This document shows, in pieces, positions 24,877 through 35,215 of a stretch of DNA of 64,000 nt. The position numbers were made by a program, and so were the translations under genes. Numbering within the stretch: position 1 is the stretch's first letter; each line of letters begins with the position of its first letter. The stretch covers positions 1 through 64,000 of the forward strand of contig DATBGO010000139.1 of the NCBI GenBank assembly GCA_036558005.1. Direction: 5' to 3'. This stretch comes from DATBGO01 sp036558005. GTDB taxonomy: Bacteria; Actinomycetota; Actinomycetes; Streptosporangiales; Streptosporangiaceae. Below the pieces are notes generated by a model. The model searched no databases. It saw nothing but the letters and a program-made list of their open reading frames with translations, and had not been told where the DNA came from.

Positions 24877-25707
24877 TTAGCGGTCAATGTCATGATCGCG
24901 GGACACCCGGTCCGCGCGCCAGCACCACGACCGCATCGGCACGTCGATCAGGCCCGCGCCGGGGAACCTGGCCCGCAGCGCGGCCTTGCCGCGGGCCAGC
25001 CCGGCCGCCCGGTCCCGCGGGCTCGCGGTGATCACCCCGCTGTAGGTGCCCAGCATGCCGACGATGTCCTCGACCGTCATCGGCTTGCTGAACGCGAACG
25101 ACGCGGTGCTGACCGAAGTGAACGGGCCGGGCTCGGGCAGCCTGATCTCGCGCCGGCCGGCCAGCCCGCGGCTGGCCCGTTCCGCTTCCTGCCCGGCGTC
25201 ATCCGGCGCGGCCTGATCGGGCCCGGGGGAGTGGCCCGGCTGGCCCGGGCCGCGGGCCAGCCGGCCAAGCTCACGGACCCAGCTGACCTGGCGGTCCCTG
25301 CTGGTCCAGATCAGCCCGAGCCGGCCGCCGTCGCGCAGCACCCGGGCGATCTCCGGGACGGCCTGGTCCGGGTCCAGCCAGTGCCAGGCCGAGGAGACGA
25401 GCACCGCGTCGGCGCTCGCGTCCGGCAGCGGGATCGCCTCGCCGGTGCCCGCGAGAACCCGCGCGCCTGGCGAGTGGGCGCGCAGCACCGCCGCCATCCG
25501 CTGGTCCGGCTCGACGGCGATGACCTGCCGGGCCCTGCCCGCCAGCAGCCTGGTCAGCAGGCCGGTCCCGGCCGCCAGGTCGACCGCGGTCTCGCACGGC
25601 CGGGGCAGCAGCCAGTCCGCCGCCTCGGCCGGCGGCGCCGGCCGCAGCCGGTCGTAGTCGGCCGCGATCGCCCCGAATGACATCGCCCGCCCGGCCCGGT
25701 CCGCCAT
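24877..25707 (-). CDS. Class I SAM-dependent methyltransferase
   Basis: From the ATG at 25707 the protein has 276 residues; ATG at 25683 (MSFGAIAADYDRLRP) is an equally good start. The SAM-binding motif I is TAVDLAAGTGLLTRLLAG, followed by VIAVEPDQRMAAVLRAHSPG, LPDASADAVLVSSAWHWLD and EIARVLRDGGRLGLIW, as in Methyltransf_11/UbiE-like enzymes. A Pro/Gly/Asp-rich insertion lies at about residues 165-190. It begins 10 bases after the VOC gene stop and is co-transcribed with it. Substrate is unknown. Confidence 0.87.
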   Translation of the reverse strand: MADRAGRAMSFGAIAADYDRLRPAPPAEAADWLLPRPCETAVDLAAGTGLLTRLLAGRARQVIAVEPDQRMAAVLRAHSPGARVLAGTGEAIPLPDASADAVLVSSAWHWLDPDQAVPEIARVLRDGGRLGLIWTSRDRQVSWVRELGRLARGPGQPGHSPGPDQAAPDDAGQEAERASRGLAGRREIRLPEPGPFTSVSTASFAFSKPMTVEDIVGMLGTYSGVITASPRDRAAGLARGKAALRARFPGAGLIDVPMRSWCWRADRVSRDHDIDR

Positions 25708-25717
25708 CCGGGTCACC

Positions 25718-26098
25718 CTAGCCTGCCGCCTCCGGCTGGCCGGCCCGGGCGCACGGCTCCAGGAATTCAAGCCGGTTGCCGTGCGGGTCGCGGCTGTAGA
25801 ACCGGCGCATCCCGGGGAAGTCGCCGTCGAACTCGACCGGGTAGCCCGCCGTCCGCAGCCGGTCCGCCCAGTCGTCCAGGCCGGTCACCAGCAGCCCCGG
25901 GTGGGCCTTGCGGGCGGGCTGGAAGCCCGGCTCGACGCCCAGGTGCAATTCGATTCCCGAGCCGCGGAACCAGCAGCCGCCGCGCCGCGCCAGGGCCGGC
26001 GGCTTGGCGATCTCGGCCAGCCCGAGCACGCCGCCGTAGAACGCGCGCAGGGCAGGCTCGCTGCCCGGCGGGCAGGTGAGCTGCACGTGATGGATCAT
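25718..26098 (-). CDS. VOC-fold (glyoxalase/dioxygenase superfamily) protein
   Basis: A single VOC module of 126 residues: MIHHVQLTCPPGSEPALRAF, FYGGVLGLAEIAKP, IELHLGVEPGF and the C-terminal FYSRDPHGNRLEFLEP. His at position 4, the HLGV His and the final Glu are the usual metal ligands. It starts behind CAGGAGAGG. It is first in a two-gene operon with a methyltransferase and is preceded by a MarR-like palindrome. It may be a resistance or isomerase protein; the substrate cannot be inferred. Confidence 0.85.
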   Translation of the reverse strand: MIHHVQLTCPPGSEPALRAFYGGVLGLAEIAKPPALARRGGCWFRGSGIELHLGVEPGFQPARKAHPGLLVTGLDDWADRLRTAGYPVEFDGDFPGMRRFYSRDPHGNRLEFLEPCARAGQPEAAG

Positions 26099-26115
26099 CT
26101 CGGCCTCTCCTGAAT

Positions 26116-26133
26116 TAGCTTGATATCGAGATA
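26116..26133. promoter_or_regulatory. Imperfect 18-bp palindrome upstream of the VOC operon
   Basis: TAGCTTGAT-ATCGAGATA matches its inverse at 7 of 9 positions per arm and centres on GATATC. It resembles MarR-type operators and lies 18 bases before the VOC start codon on the opposite strand. No cognate regulator adjoins it. Confidence 0.45.
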
Positions 26134-26178
26134 ATACCGGGTCGCCGGCCAGCCTTGTCCGGTCCCTAATTGTTTGGT

Positions 26179-26190
26179 AACTTTCCTAAC
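26179..26190 (+). promoter_or_regulatory. AACTTTCCTAAC element before the GH9 gene
   Basis: AACTTTCCTAAC, followed by a further TAAC, lies 17 bases before the start codon. It looks like one half of a GTTAGGAAA/TTTCCTAAC palindrome that I associate with secreted hydrolase genes in actinobacteria. That association is from memory and untested here. Confidence 0.3.
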
Positions 26191-26206
26191 TAACGGGAGG
26201 TCAGGC

Positions 26207-28216
26207 ATGAGCTGGCGGCCGCGGCGATGGATCACCGCTGGCGCGGTGCTGGCCGGCCTCGCCGGGGTGATCAGCGCCGCGGTGCTGCTGCCGCCCGCCG
26301 CGGGCAGTGCTCACCCGGGCGGTGCTCACCCGGGCAGTGCTCACCCGGGCAGTGCTCACCCGGCCAGTGCTCACTCGGGTAGCGCCGCAGCGGGCACTGC
26401 CGGAGCAGGCGGGCGGGCGCCGGCGGTGCGGGTGAACCAGGTGGGTTACCCGGCGGGCGGCCCGAAGGCGGCGTACGTGCTGCTGCCCAGGCGGGTGCGC
26501 GGGGTGGCGTTCGTGGTCACCGGGCGGCGCGGGGTGGTCTACCGCGGCTGGTCGGCGGCTGACGTCGGCCGCTGGAACGCCAGCTACCAGGCGGTCTACC
26601 GGATCAGCTTCACCGCGCTCCAGCGCGCCGGGCAATACCGGATCAAGGTCGAGCGGCCCGCCACGGCCATCTCGCCGCCATTCCGGATCGGCGCGCCGGG
26701 AGCGCTCTACCACCAGCTCGTGCTGAACGCGGTGCGTTATTTCACCTCCGAACGCGACGGCGGCGGCGTGGTCCACTCGGTGCTGAGCCGCGAGCCGGCC
26801 AATCTCAGCGACCGGCACGCCTACGTCTACGCCAGCCCGAGGTTCAACAGCGACGACGATTTCCTCGGCAAGCTGACCCGGATCGGCGGCCCGGTGAACG
26901 TCGCGGGCGGGTGGTTCGACGCGGGCGGCGGCTACGAGAAATTCGCCTACACCGCCAGTTACGCCGACGGCCTGATGCTGCTGGCCGCGCGGGACTTCAC
27001 CGGCCAGTACGGCACGCTCGCGCCGGAGGCGGAGTTCGGGCTGCGCTGGATCCGCAAGCTGTGGCGGCCCCAGCGCAAGGTCATGTACATCCAGGCCGGC
27101 ATCGGCAACGGGAACCCCAGCGACTCGATCGCCGGAGACTACGACTTCTGGTTCCTGCCGCAGCGCGAGGACCGGCTCGGGGCCAGGCCCGGCAGCCGGG
27201 ACTACTTCGTGGAGCACCGGCCGGTGTTCGAGGCCGCGCCGCCAGGCCAGCCGGTCAGCCCGGCGCTGGCCGGGCGGTTCGCCGCCGACTTCGCGCTCGG
27301 CGCGCAGCTGGCACCGGGCCGGGCCAGCGCGCGGCGGCTGCTGGCGCTGGCCAGGGGGGTATTCGCGATGGCGAAGACCCGGCATGTCGGCGCGATCGTC
27401 ACCACGCTCCCGAACGACTTCTACGGCGGCACCGAGTGGAAGAGCGACATGCTCTGGGGCGCCGCGGAGATCGCGCTGGCCGACGAGGCGGCCAGCGTCC
27501 CGGCCCGGCGGCTGCGGGCCGACCTGCGGGCCGCCGCCCGGTGGGCGCGGGCCTACCTCGTCCAAGGCCACCCGGCGGACGGGGACACCTTCAACCTGTA
27601 CGACAACGGCGCGATCGGGGAGGCGGAACTGCTGCAGGCGATGCGCCAGGCCGGCCAGCGGCCGGTGATCGCGCCGCGGGCGCTGCTCGCCGACCTGGCC
27701 GCGCAGCTGCGGCTGGGGGAGCGGCAGGCGCGCGGTGACCCGTTCGGGCTCGGCGCCGCGCTGGGCGACAGCGACGCCACCCCGCACGCGTTCGGGCTGT
27801 ACATCACCAGCGCGCTGTACCAGCGCTACGGCGGGACGGCAAGCTACCAGGCGTTCGGCCAGCAGCAGCTGGATTTCGCGCTCGGCGCCAACGCCTGGGG
27901 CAGCTCGTTCGTGGTCGGGGCGGGCAGCACCTACCCGCACTGCATGCAGAGCGAGATCGCCAACCTGGCCGGGTCGCTGACCGGGACCGGCGACATCCAG
28001 CTCGGCGCGGTGACCGACGGACCGGGCAGCGCGGGCGACTTCACCGGCCTGGGCACCGTGGACGGGATGCGGGCCTGCCACGCCGGGCACTTCAGGCCGT
28101 TCGACACCAAGGCCGTCCGGTACGAGGACAACGTGGTCAGCTGGCCGTCGGTCGAGCCCGCCGACGACTACACGGCCACCTCGCTGCTGGCGTTCGCCCT
28201 CGGCGCGGGCCGCTAG
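26207..28216 (+). CDS. Secreted glycoside hydrolase family 9-like protein with altered catalytic motif
   Basis: The start is the ATG at 26207, 6 bases after GGGAGG, giving 669 residues. Residues 1-35 are a signal peptide (RPRRWITAGAVLAGLAG). A (GS)AHPG repeat follows, then an N-terminal Ig-like CelD_N domain (VRVNQVGYPAGGPKAAYVLL) and the GH9 alpha/alpha barrel (GGWFDAGGGYEKFAYTASYA, GTEWKSDMLWGAAEIALADE, LGANAWGSSFVVG). In characterised GH9 enzymes the motif is DAGD, with the second Asp as catalytic base; here it reads DAGGG. The C-terminal NEVAxxWN motif with the acid Glu is replaced by a WPSVEPADDYTAT segment. It may be a divergent glycanase or a non-catalytic binder. Confidence 0.82.
   Translation: MSWRPRRWITAGAVLAGLAGVISAAVLLPPAAGSAHPGGAHPGSAHPGSAHPASAHSGSAAAGTAGAGGRAPAVRVNQVGYPAGGPKAAYVLLPRRVRGVAFVVTGRRGVVYRGWSAADVGRWNASYQAVYRISFTALQRAGQYRIKVERPATAISPPFRIGAPGALYHQLVLNAVRYFTSERDGGGVVHSVLSREPANLSDRHAYVYASPRFNSDDDFLGKLTRIGGPVNVAGGWFDAGGGYEKFAYTASYADGLMLLAARDFTGQYGTLAPEAEFGLRWIRKLWRPQRKVMYIQAGIGNGNPSDSIAGDYDFWFLPQREDRLGARPGSRDYFVEHRPVFEAAPPGQPVSPALAGRFAADFALGAQLAPGRASARRLLALARGVFAMAKTRHVGAIVTTLPNDFYGGTEWKSDMLWGAAEIALADEAASVPARRLRADLRAAARWARAYLVQGHPADGDTFNLYDNGAIGEAELLQAMRQAGQRPVIAPRALLADLAAQLRLGERQARGDPFGLGAALGDSDATPHAFGLYITSALYQRYGGTASYQAFGQQQLDFALGANAWGSSFVVGAGSTYPHCMQSEIANLAGSLTGTGDIQLGAVTDGPGSAGDFTGLGTVDGMRACHAGHFRPFDTKAVRYEDNVVSWPSVEPADDYTATSLLAFALGAGR
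26302..26376 (+). repeat. 15-bp coding tandem repeat, 5 units
   Basis: Five units of the type gggcagtgctcaccc encode (G)SAHP repeats directly after the signal peptide of the GH9-like protein, forming a flexible stalk. Confidence 0.9.
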
Positions 28217-28249
28217 CGCGGGCATCGGCGACCCGGCCGGCGGCCGTGT

Positions 28250-28414
28250 TCAGCCGGTGAAGGCGTTCCAGTCCGGAGCTGGATCGGTGCCGCTCAGGAA
28301 CGAGAGGATCAGCGGATTGACCAGCTCTGGATGCTCGATCGGGAGGCTGTGCGTGCCCGGTAGCACCGCCAGCCGTGCCTCGGGCAGCGCGGCAAACCAC
28401 CTCGATGTACCCCG
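28250..28414 (-). pseudogene. Relic of the C-terminus of an alpha/beta hydrolase
   Basis: A 54-codon open stretch bounded upstream by TGA encodes RWFAALPEARLAVLPGTHSL followed by EHPELVNPLILSFLSG and ends in a normal stop. This is the C-terminal helix-strand with the catalytic His position (PGTxH) of alpha/beta hydrolases. Everything upstream is missing. It lies between the convergent GH9 gene and the amidohydrolase gene. Confidence 0.5.
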
Positions 28415-28449
28415 TCATGCCCGTCACCGTATAGCCGGCCCCCAGGGGG

Positions 28450-29307
28450 TCAGGGAGCCAGCCGGTAGACCCGGGCGGCGTTGCCGCCCAGCGCGGCGGC
28501 CACGTCATCGGCGGAGCAGCCGGCCTCCAGCAGCGCCTTCTCCAGCGCCCTGGCGTTGCGCTCGACCCCGGGCACGCCCGGCCAGTCGGTGCCGAAGATG
28601 AACCGGGAGCCCAGCCGGCGCAGCGTCCCGCCGTAGTAGTCGGGCAGCCGCCGCGGCGGCAGCCCGGACACGTCGATCCAGACGTCCGGCCGCGACAGCG
28701 CCAGGAAGGCGGCCTGGTCATACCACCAGCCGCGGCCGCCGTGCGCGAGCACCACGGTGAGGCCGGGGAAGTCGCGGAAGACGTCCTCCAGCAGGGCCGG
28801 GTCGGCGTAGCCGTTGGACGACCCGGAGAAGACCGACGTGCCGCAGTGCACGATCAGCGGCAGGCCGCGCTCCTCGGCCCAGGAGTAGGCGGGGTAGAGC
28901 ATCCGGTCCCTGGCCTCGAACCCCCCGTGCACCGGGTGGATCTTGCAGGCCACCGCGCCGAGGCCGACCTGGCGGGCCAGCTCGCGGGCGACCGGGTAGT
29001 GCAGGTGCGGGTTGATGTTGGCGACCGGCTTGAACCTGACCGGGTTCAGCTCGGCCAGCGGCAGCACGTCCTCGATCGGCTGCAGCTCGGCGACCTTCGG
29101 GCTGTACTCGGCGAACAGCAGCACGTGGTCGGCGCCCTGCCGGGCGAAGTAATCGTCGAACGGCCCCGGCCGCGGGTAGCCGTCGTGGTCGAACAGCTCG
29201 GCCACCAGGCCGCCGCCGAACTGGTTCACCCAGGAATGCCAGTCCGGCGAGGACGGCACCTTGGAGACGTGCGTGTGCGCGTCCACCAGCAGCTTGCCGT
29301 CGAGCAT
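28450..29307 (-). CDS. Amidohydrolase-family (TIM-barrel) protein of the box operon
   Basis: A 285-residue metal-dependent hydrolase of the ACMSD/amidohydrolase-2 type: VDAHTHVSK supplies the HxH metal ligands, CKIHPVHGGFEARDR and VVLAHGGRGWWYD carry further His, and FIFGTDWPGVPG has the final Asp. Family members decarboxylate or hydrolyse small carboxylic acids. Its ATG follows the boxB stop with no gap, so it is translated from the box transcript. It could act on an intermediate or by-product of benzoyl-CoA breakdown; that is inference. Confidence 0.85.
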   Translation of the reverse strand: MLDGKLLVDAHTHVSKVPSSPDWHSWVNQFGGGLVAELFDHDGYPRPGPFDDYFARQGADHVLLFAEYSPKVAELQPIEDVLPLAELNPVRFKPVANINPHLHYPVARELARQVGLGAVACKIHPVHGGFEARDRMLYPAYSWAEERGLPLIVHCGTSVFSGSSNGYADPALLEDVFRDFPGLTVVLAHGGRGWWYDQAAFLALSRPDVWIDVSGLPPRRLPDYYGGTLRRLGSRFIFGTDWPGVPGVERNARALEKALLEAGCSADDVAAALGGNAARVYRLAP

Positions 29308-30774
<1,467 letters not shown>

Positions 30775-30775
30775 C

Positions 30776-32566
<1,791 letters not shown>

Positions 32567-32688
32567 CGCAGGCTCCTCGGCGGCCGGGTGATCAAAGGCG
32601 CTGGCCTGTCACCTCCATACTGACGTGCTACACCAGACCGCGCAACCTGAGGTCGTTAAGTAGAAGGTTGGCCTTGGGTAGCAGGTTC

Positions 32689-33459
32689 TCACGCTGGCGC
32701 CAGCTCGTCCCAGCGGGCCTGTGCCCGCGGCGCCCACTCGGCGTGCCTGGCGTGGAACAGCCGGGCCGCGGTGGTCCCGCTCCACTGCTCGGGCAGCAGC
32801 TGCGCGGGCAGCTGCGGGTCCAGGAACGGGAACCTGCGCCACTCGTGCACCAGCCTGGTCTGCGCGATCAGCACCTCGTCCCCGGTCGCGGGCGCCAGCG
32901 CGGCGAACGCGGCGATGAACTCCTCGTACCTGGCGGCCACCGCGGCCAGGTCCCAGGCCTGCGCGGCGGCCGATTCCGGCGCGCCGATCGAGCCGAAGCT
33001 GGCCCGGAACGACATCGCCGCGGCTGCCAGCCCCAGCTCGCTGAGGATCTGGCTGGCCTCGGCCTCACGGCCGGCCGCCGGGGTGATCCAGACGCCGGGG
33101 GAGGGGGAGCCGAACCCGGCCCACGCCAGCCGCGTCCGCAGCCGGTGCCTGAGCTCGCGCCTGGCCACCGGCACGGTGATGACCAGCACCAGCCAGCTGC
33201 GGTCCCAGTCCGGCTGGCCGGCCCCGAAGGAGTAGATCCGGTCCGCGCCCGCGGTCAGCAGCCGCTGCCCGGCCGCGGTCAGCACCCAGCGCGCCCGGCG
33301 GCCCTGTCTGCGGGCGGTCAGCCAGCCCTCGGCGGCGGTGCGGGCCAGCGCCTGGCGCGCGGACTTCTCCTCCACCCCGAACATCGCCAGCGCGGTGACC
33401 AGCTGCGAGGTCCAGACGCCCGGCTCGCGCGGCAGCACGAACTCGCCGAGCAGCGTCAT
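32689..33459 (-). CDS. PaaX-family transcriptional regulator of the box operon
   Basis: From the first ATG the protein has 256 residues: MTLLGEFVLPREPGVWTSQL, the winged helix KSARQALARTAAEGWLTARR, and the long PaaX C-terminal domain (RSWLVLVITVPVARRELRHR, FRASFGSIGAPES). The same frame upstream encodes GEASARSLL, which normally belongs to PaaX proteins, and stays open beyond 33528. No ATG, GTG or TTG lies in that stretch, so a CTG at 33528 or an unrecognised start may be used. PaaX represses phenylacetyl-CoA catabolism by sensing an aryl-CoA; here benzoyl-CoA or an epoxide product is a likely ligand. Confidence 0.85.
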   Translation of the reverse strand: MTLLGEFVLPREPGVWTSQLVTALAMFGVEEKSARQALARTAAEGWLTARRQGRRARWVLTAAGQRLLTAGADRIYSFGAGQPDWDRSWLVLVITVPVARRELRHRLRTRLAWAGFGSPSPGVWITPAAGREAEASQILSELGLAAAAMSFRASFGSIGAPESAAAQAWDLAAVAARYEEFIAAFAALAPATGDEVLIAQTRLVHEWRRFPFLDPQLPAQLLPEQWSGTTAARLFHARHAEWAPRAQARWDELAPA

Positions 33460-33612
33460 CAGCAGCGAGCGCGCGCTCGCCTCGCCGAGTTCGCGGCGGC
33501 GGCTGAGGACGGGTTCGGGCGGAGTCAGGACAGCTCTCTTTCGGGCCGTTCGGCTCGGGCGCGGGCCCGCCCGGCGGAGGCGGCCGCCTCGCCGGGCCTG
33601 GCTTGCCCGAGC

Positions 33613-34179
33613 TTATGCCGGCCTGGCCGGGGGCGGTAAGAGCCGCGTGCGCTCGGCGCGCCGGCGGTCCTCCAGCGACTCCGGGCGCAGGCCGAAGAAC
33701 ATCCCGAACATCGCGGCCAGGTCCAGGATCGCGATCAGCCCGCCGATGTAGGGCCCGGGCCCGCCGAGCCAGGCCAGGTAGCCGCAGAACGACAGCACGA
33801 TGATGAGCGCGCCCAGCGCCCTGGGCCGCCCGCTCTGGGCCAGCCGCTCGGGCACCTCGTACGGCGCGCGGTCGACGTAGTTCTCGGTCGCGGCCTTCTC
33901 CTTGGCGATCTTGAGCCACAGGTCATACAGCTCGGGCGCCTGCTCCCGCAGCGCGATGGCCTGCTCGGCGGACGGGATGTCGGCGGCCTGCTCGCGGCCG
34001 TCGTCCAGCTTGCCCCTGATCCGCTCCAGCAGCAGGTCGGCCACCTGATCGACGTCCGCCGCCCCGACCGGGACGCGGCCGGCCGCCGGGCCCGCCGAGC
34101 CGCCGATGTGCGAGGCCCTGGCGGGCCCCGGCGGGTCGGGCTGGTCCCCGCCGCCCGGAGTCCGGTCGCCGTCGCTCAC
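33613..34179 (-). CDS. Hypothetical protein with two C-terminal membrane segments
   Basis: A 188-residue protein. The first 50 residues are Gly/Pro-rich and disordered; residues 50-115 are helical and charged (VADLLLERIRGKLDDGREQA, YDLWLKIAKEKAATENYVDR). Two hydrophobic segments follow (ALGALIIVLSFCGYLAWLGG and YIGGLIAILDLAAMFGMFFG) and then a short basic tail. No family is recognised with confidence. Its GTG start overlaps the TGA of the preceding small gene, so the two are translationally coupled. Confidence 0.75.
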   Translation of the reverse strand: MSDGDRTPGGGDQPDPPGPARASHIGGSAGPAAGRVPVGAADVDQVADLLLERIRGKLDDGREQAADIPSAEQAIALREQAPELYDLWLKIAKEKAATENYVDRAPYEVPERLAQSGRPRALGALIIVLSFCGYLAWLGGPGPYIGGLIAILDLAAMFGMFFGLRPESLEDRRRAERTRLLPPPARPA

Positions 34180-34403
34180 GCGGCTAACGCCACGCTGCTC
34201 TTGCCGCGGGCGCGGGCTACCGCGTCGCGGCGCGCCGACGTGATCGTGCGCATCGCCGCCTGGAACGGGTCCACGTCCCGCTTGGGCGGCTCGGGCAGGA
34301 TCGGGTGCAGCAGCCGGTAGGTGACGGCGCCGGTCAGATCGAAGATCGCGGCGATGCCCAGCCTGAAGGCGAGCACGCGGCGCGCTGACCTGTCCGTCCG
34401 CAT
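34176..34403 (-). CDS. Small membrane-associated protein coupled to the next gene
   Basis: A 75-residue protein from the ATG at 34403 (MRTDRSARRVLAFRLGIAAI); a start at 34457 would add 18 residues. One hydrophobic helix (FRLGIAAIFDLTGAVTYRLL) is followed by a basic tail rich in Arg and Ala. Family is unknown. GTGA overlap with the downstream 188-residue membrane protein suggests the two form one membrane complex. Confidence 0.6.
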   Translation of the reverse strand: MRTDRSARRVLAFRLGIAAIFDLTGAVTYRLLHPILPEPPKRDVDPFQAAMRTITSARRDAVARARGKSSVALAA

Positions 34404-34464
34404 GAGCAGATCAGTGCCCGCCCTGGCTGCCCCGAAACAACCGGCTGAGCTGGCCAAACCCTGG

Positions 34465-35049
34465 CTAATCCGTGCAATTCCAGCTGATCAGGCCGCTGAT
34501 CGCCGGGGCCGATTTGCGGCCCTGCCGGTGCGCCAGGGAGAACGCCAGCTGACCCGACCCGTTCTTGTACAGGAACAGCACTTCCTTTCCGGCCGCCCGG
34601 CCGCGGGCCGGGTGCGCGGTCAGCACGTACCTGGTCTCCGGCTGCCCGGCCTTGAGCTGGATCGAGTCGGACTTGTCCCGGCGCAGGCCCGGCGGCGGGT
34701 AGGTGCCGGCCCCGTGGTACCCGGCGATGGTGATGTCGATCCTGGGGAAGCGGCCGCCTGGCGGGGTCGGCACGACGAAGCCGCCGCCGGGGGTGTCCCC
34801 GCGGGCGACGGCGCCGGCGCAGGTCCTGGCGTTCGGCACGGGGTAGCCGAACCGGGCTGACGAGCGTACCGCGCCGGTGACCTGGATCGTTGCGTGGAAC
34901 GTGACGCCCTTCCCCAGCTGGGCTATCGGGCTGGAGGTGGCGGCCGGGCCGGCCGAGGACGGCGCGGCTGGGCCGGAACAGGCGGCGAGCACGGCGGCGG
35001 CGACGGCGGCGCAGGCCGCGGCGCTGGTTAACCGGAGGATGGGAGTCAT
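34465..35049 (-). CDS. Hypothetical lipoprotein
   Basis: A 194-residue protein starting MTPILRLTSAAACAAVAAAV with a lipobox (LAAC) near residue 22. The mature part has a Ser/Ala/Gly-rich stretch, then a beta-rich domain (GVTFHATIQVTGAVRSSARF, PRIDITIAGYHGAGTYPPPG, ETRYVLTAHPARG) ending in ISGLISWNCTD. Paired Cys residues (RTCAG and the final NC) could form a disulfide. No family is recognised. It converges with nothing and is divergent from proS. Confidence 0.8.
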   Translation of the reverse strand: MTPILRLTSAAACAAVAAAVLAACSGPAAPSSAGPAATSSPIAQLGKGVTFHATIQVTGAVRSSARFGYPVPNARTCAGAVARGDTPGGGFVVPTPPGGRFPRIDITIAGYHGAGTYPPPGLRRDKSDSIQLKAGQPETRYVLTAHPARGRAAGKEVLFLYKNGSGQLAFSLAHRQGRKSAPAISGLISWNCTD

Positions 35050-35215
35050 GGCCCGCCACCCTAGACCAATATGACTGCCAGTTTCAGCGCGCTTACGGCA
35101 AGTGAGGTAAGAACGCGAAGCCGGGCGGCCAGCGGGTTCGGCCGGGCCGGGCCCGCGCCATAGAATTGCGGACTTCGGCAGCAATCCCGTCCGGTCAAGC
35201 AGAAGGCAGCCAGGC

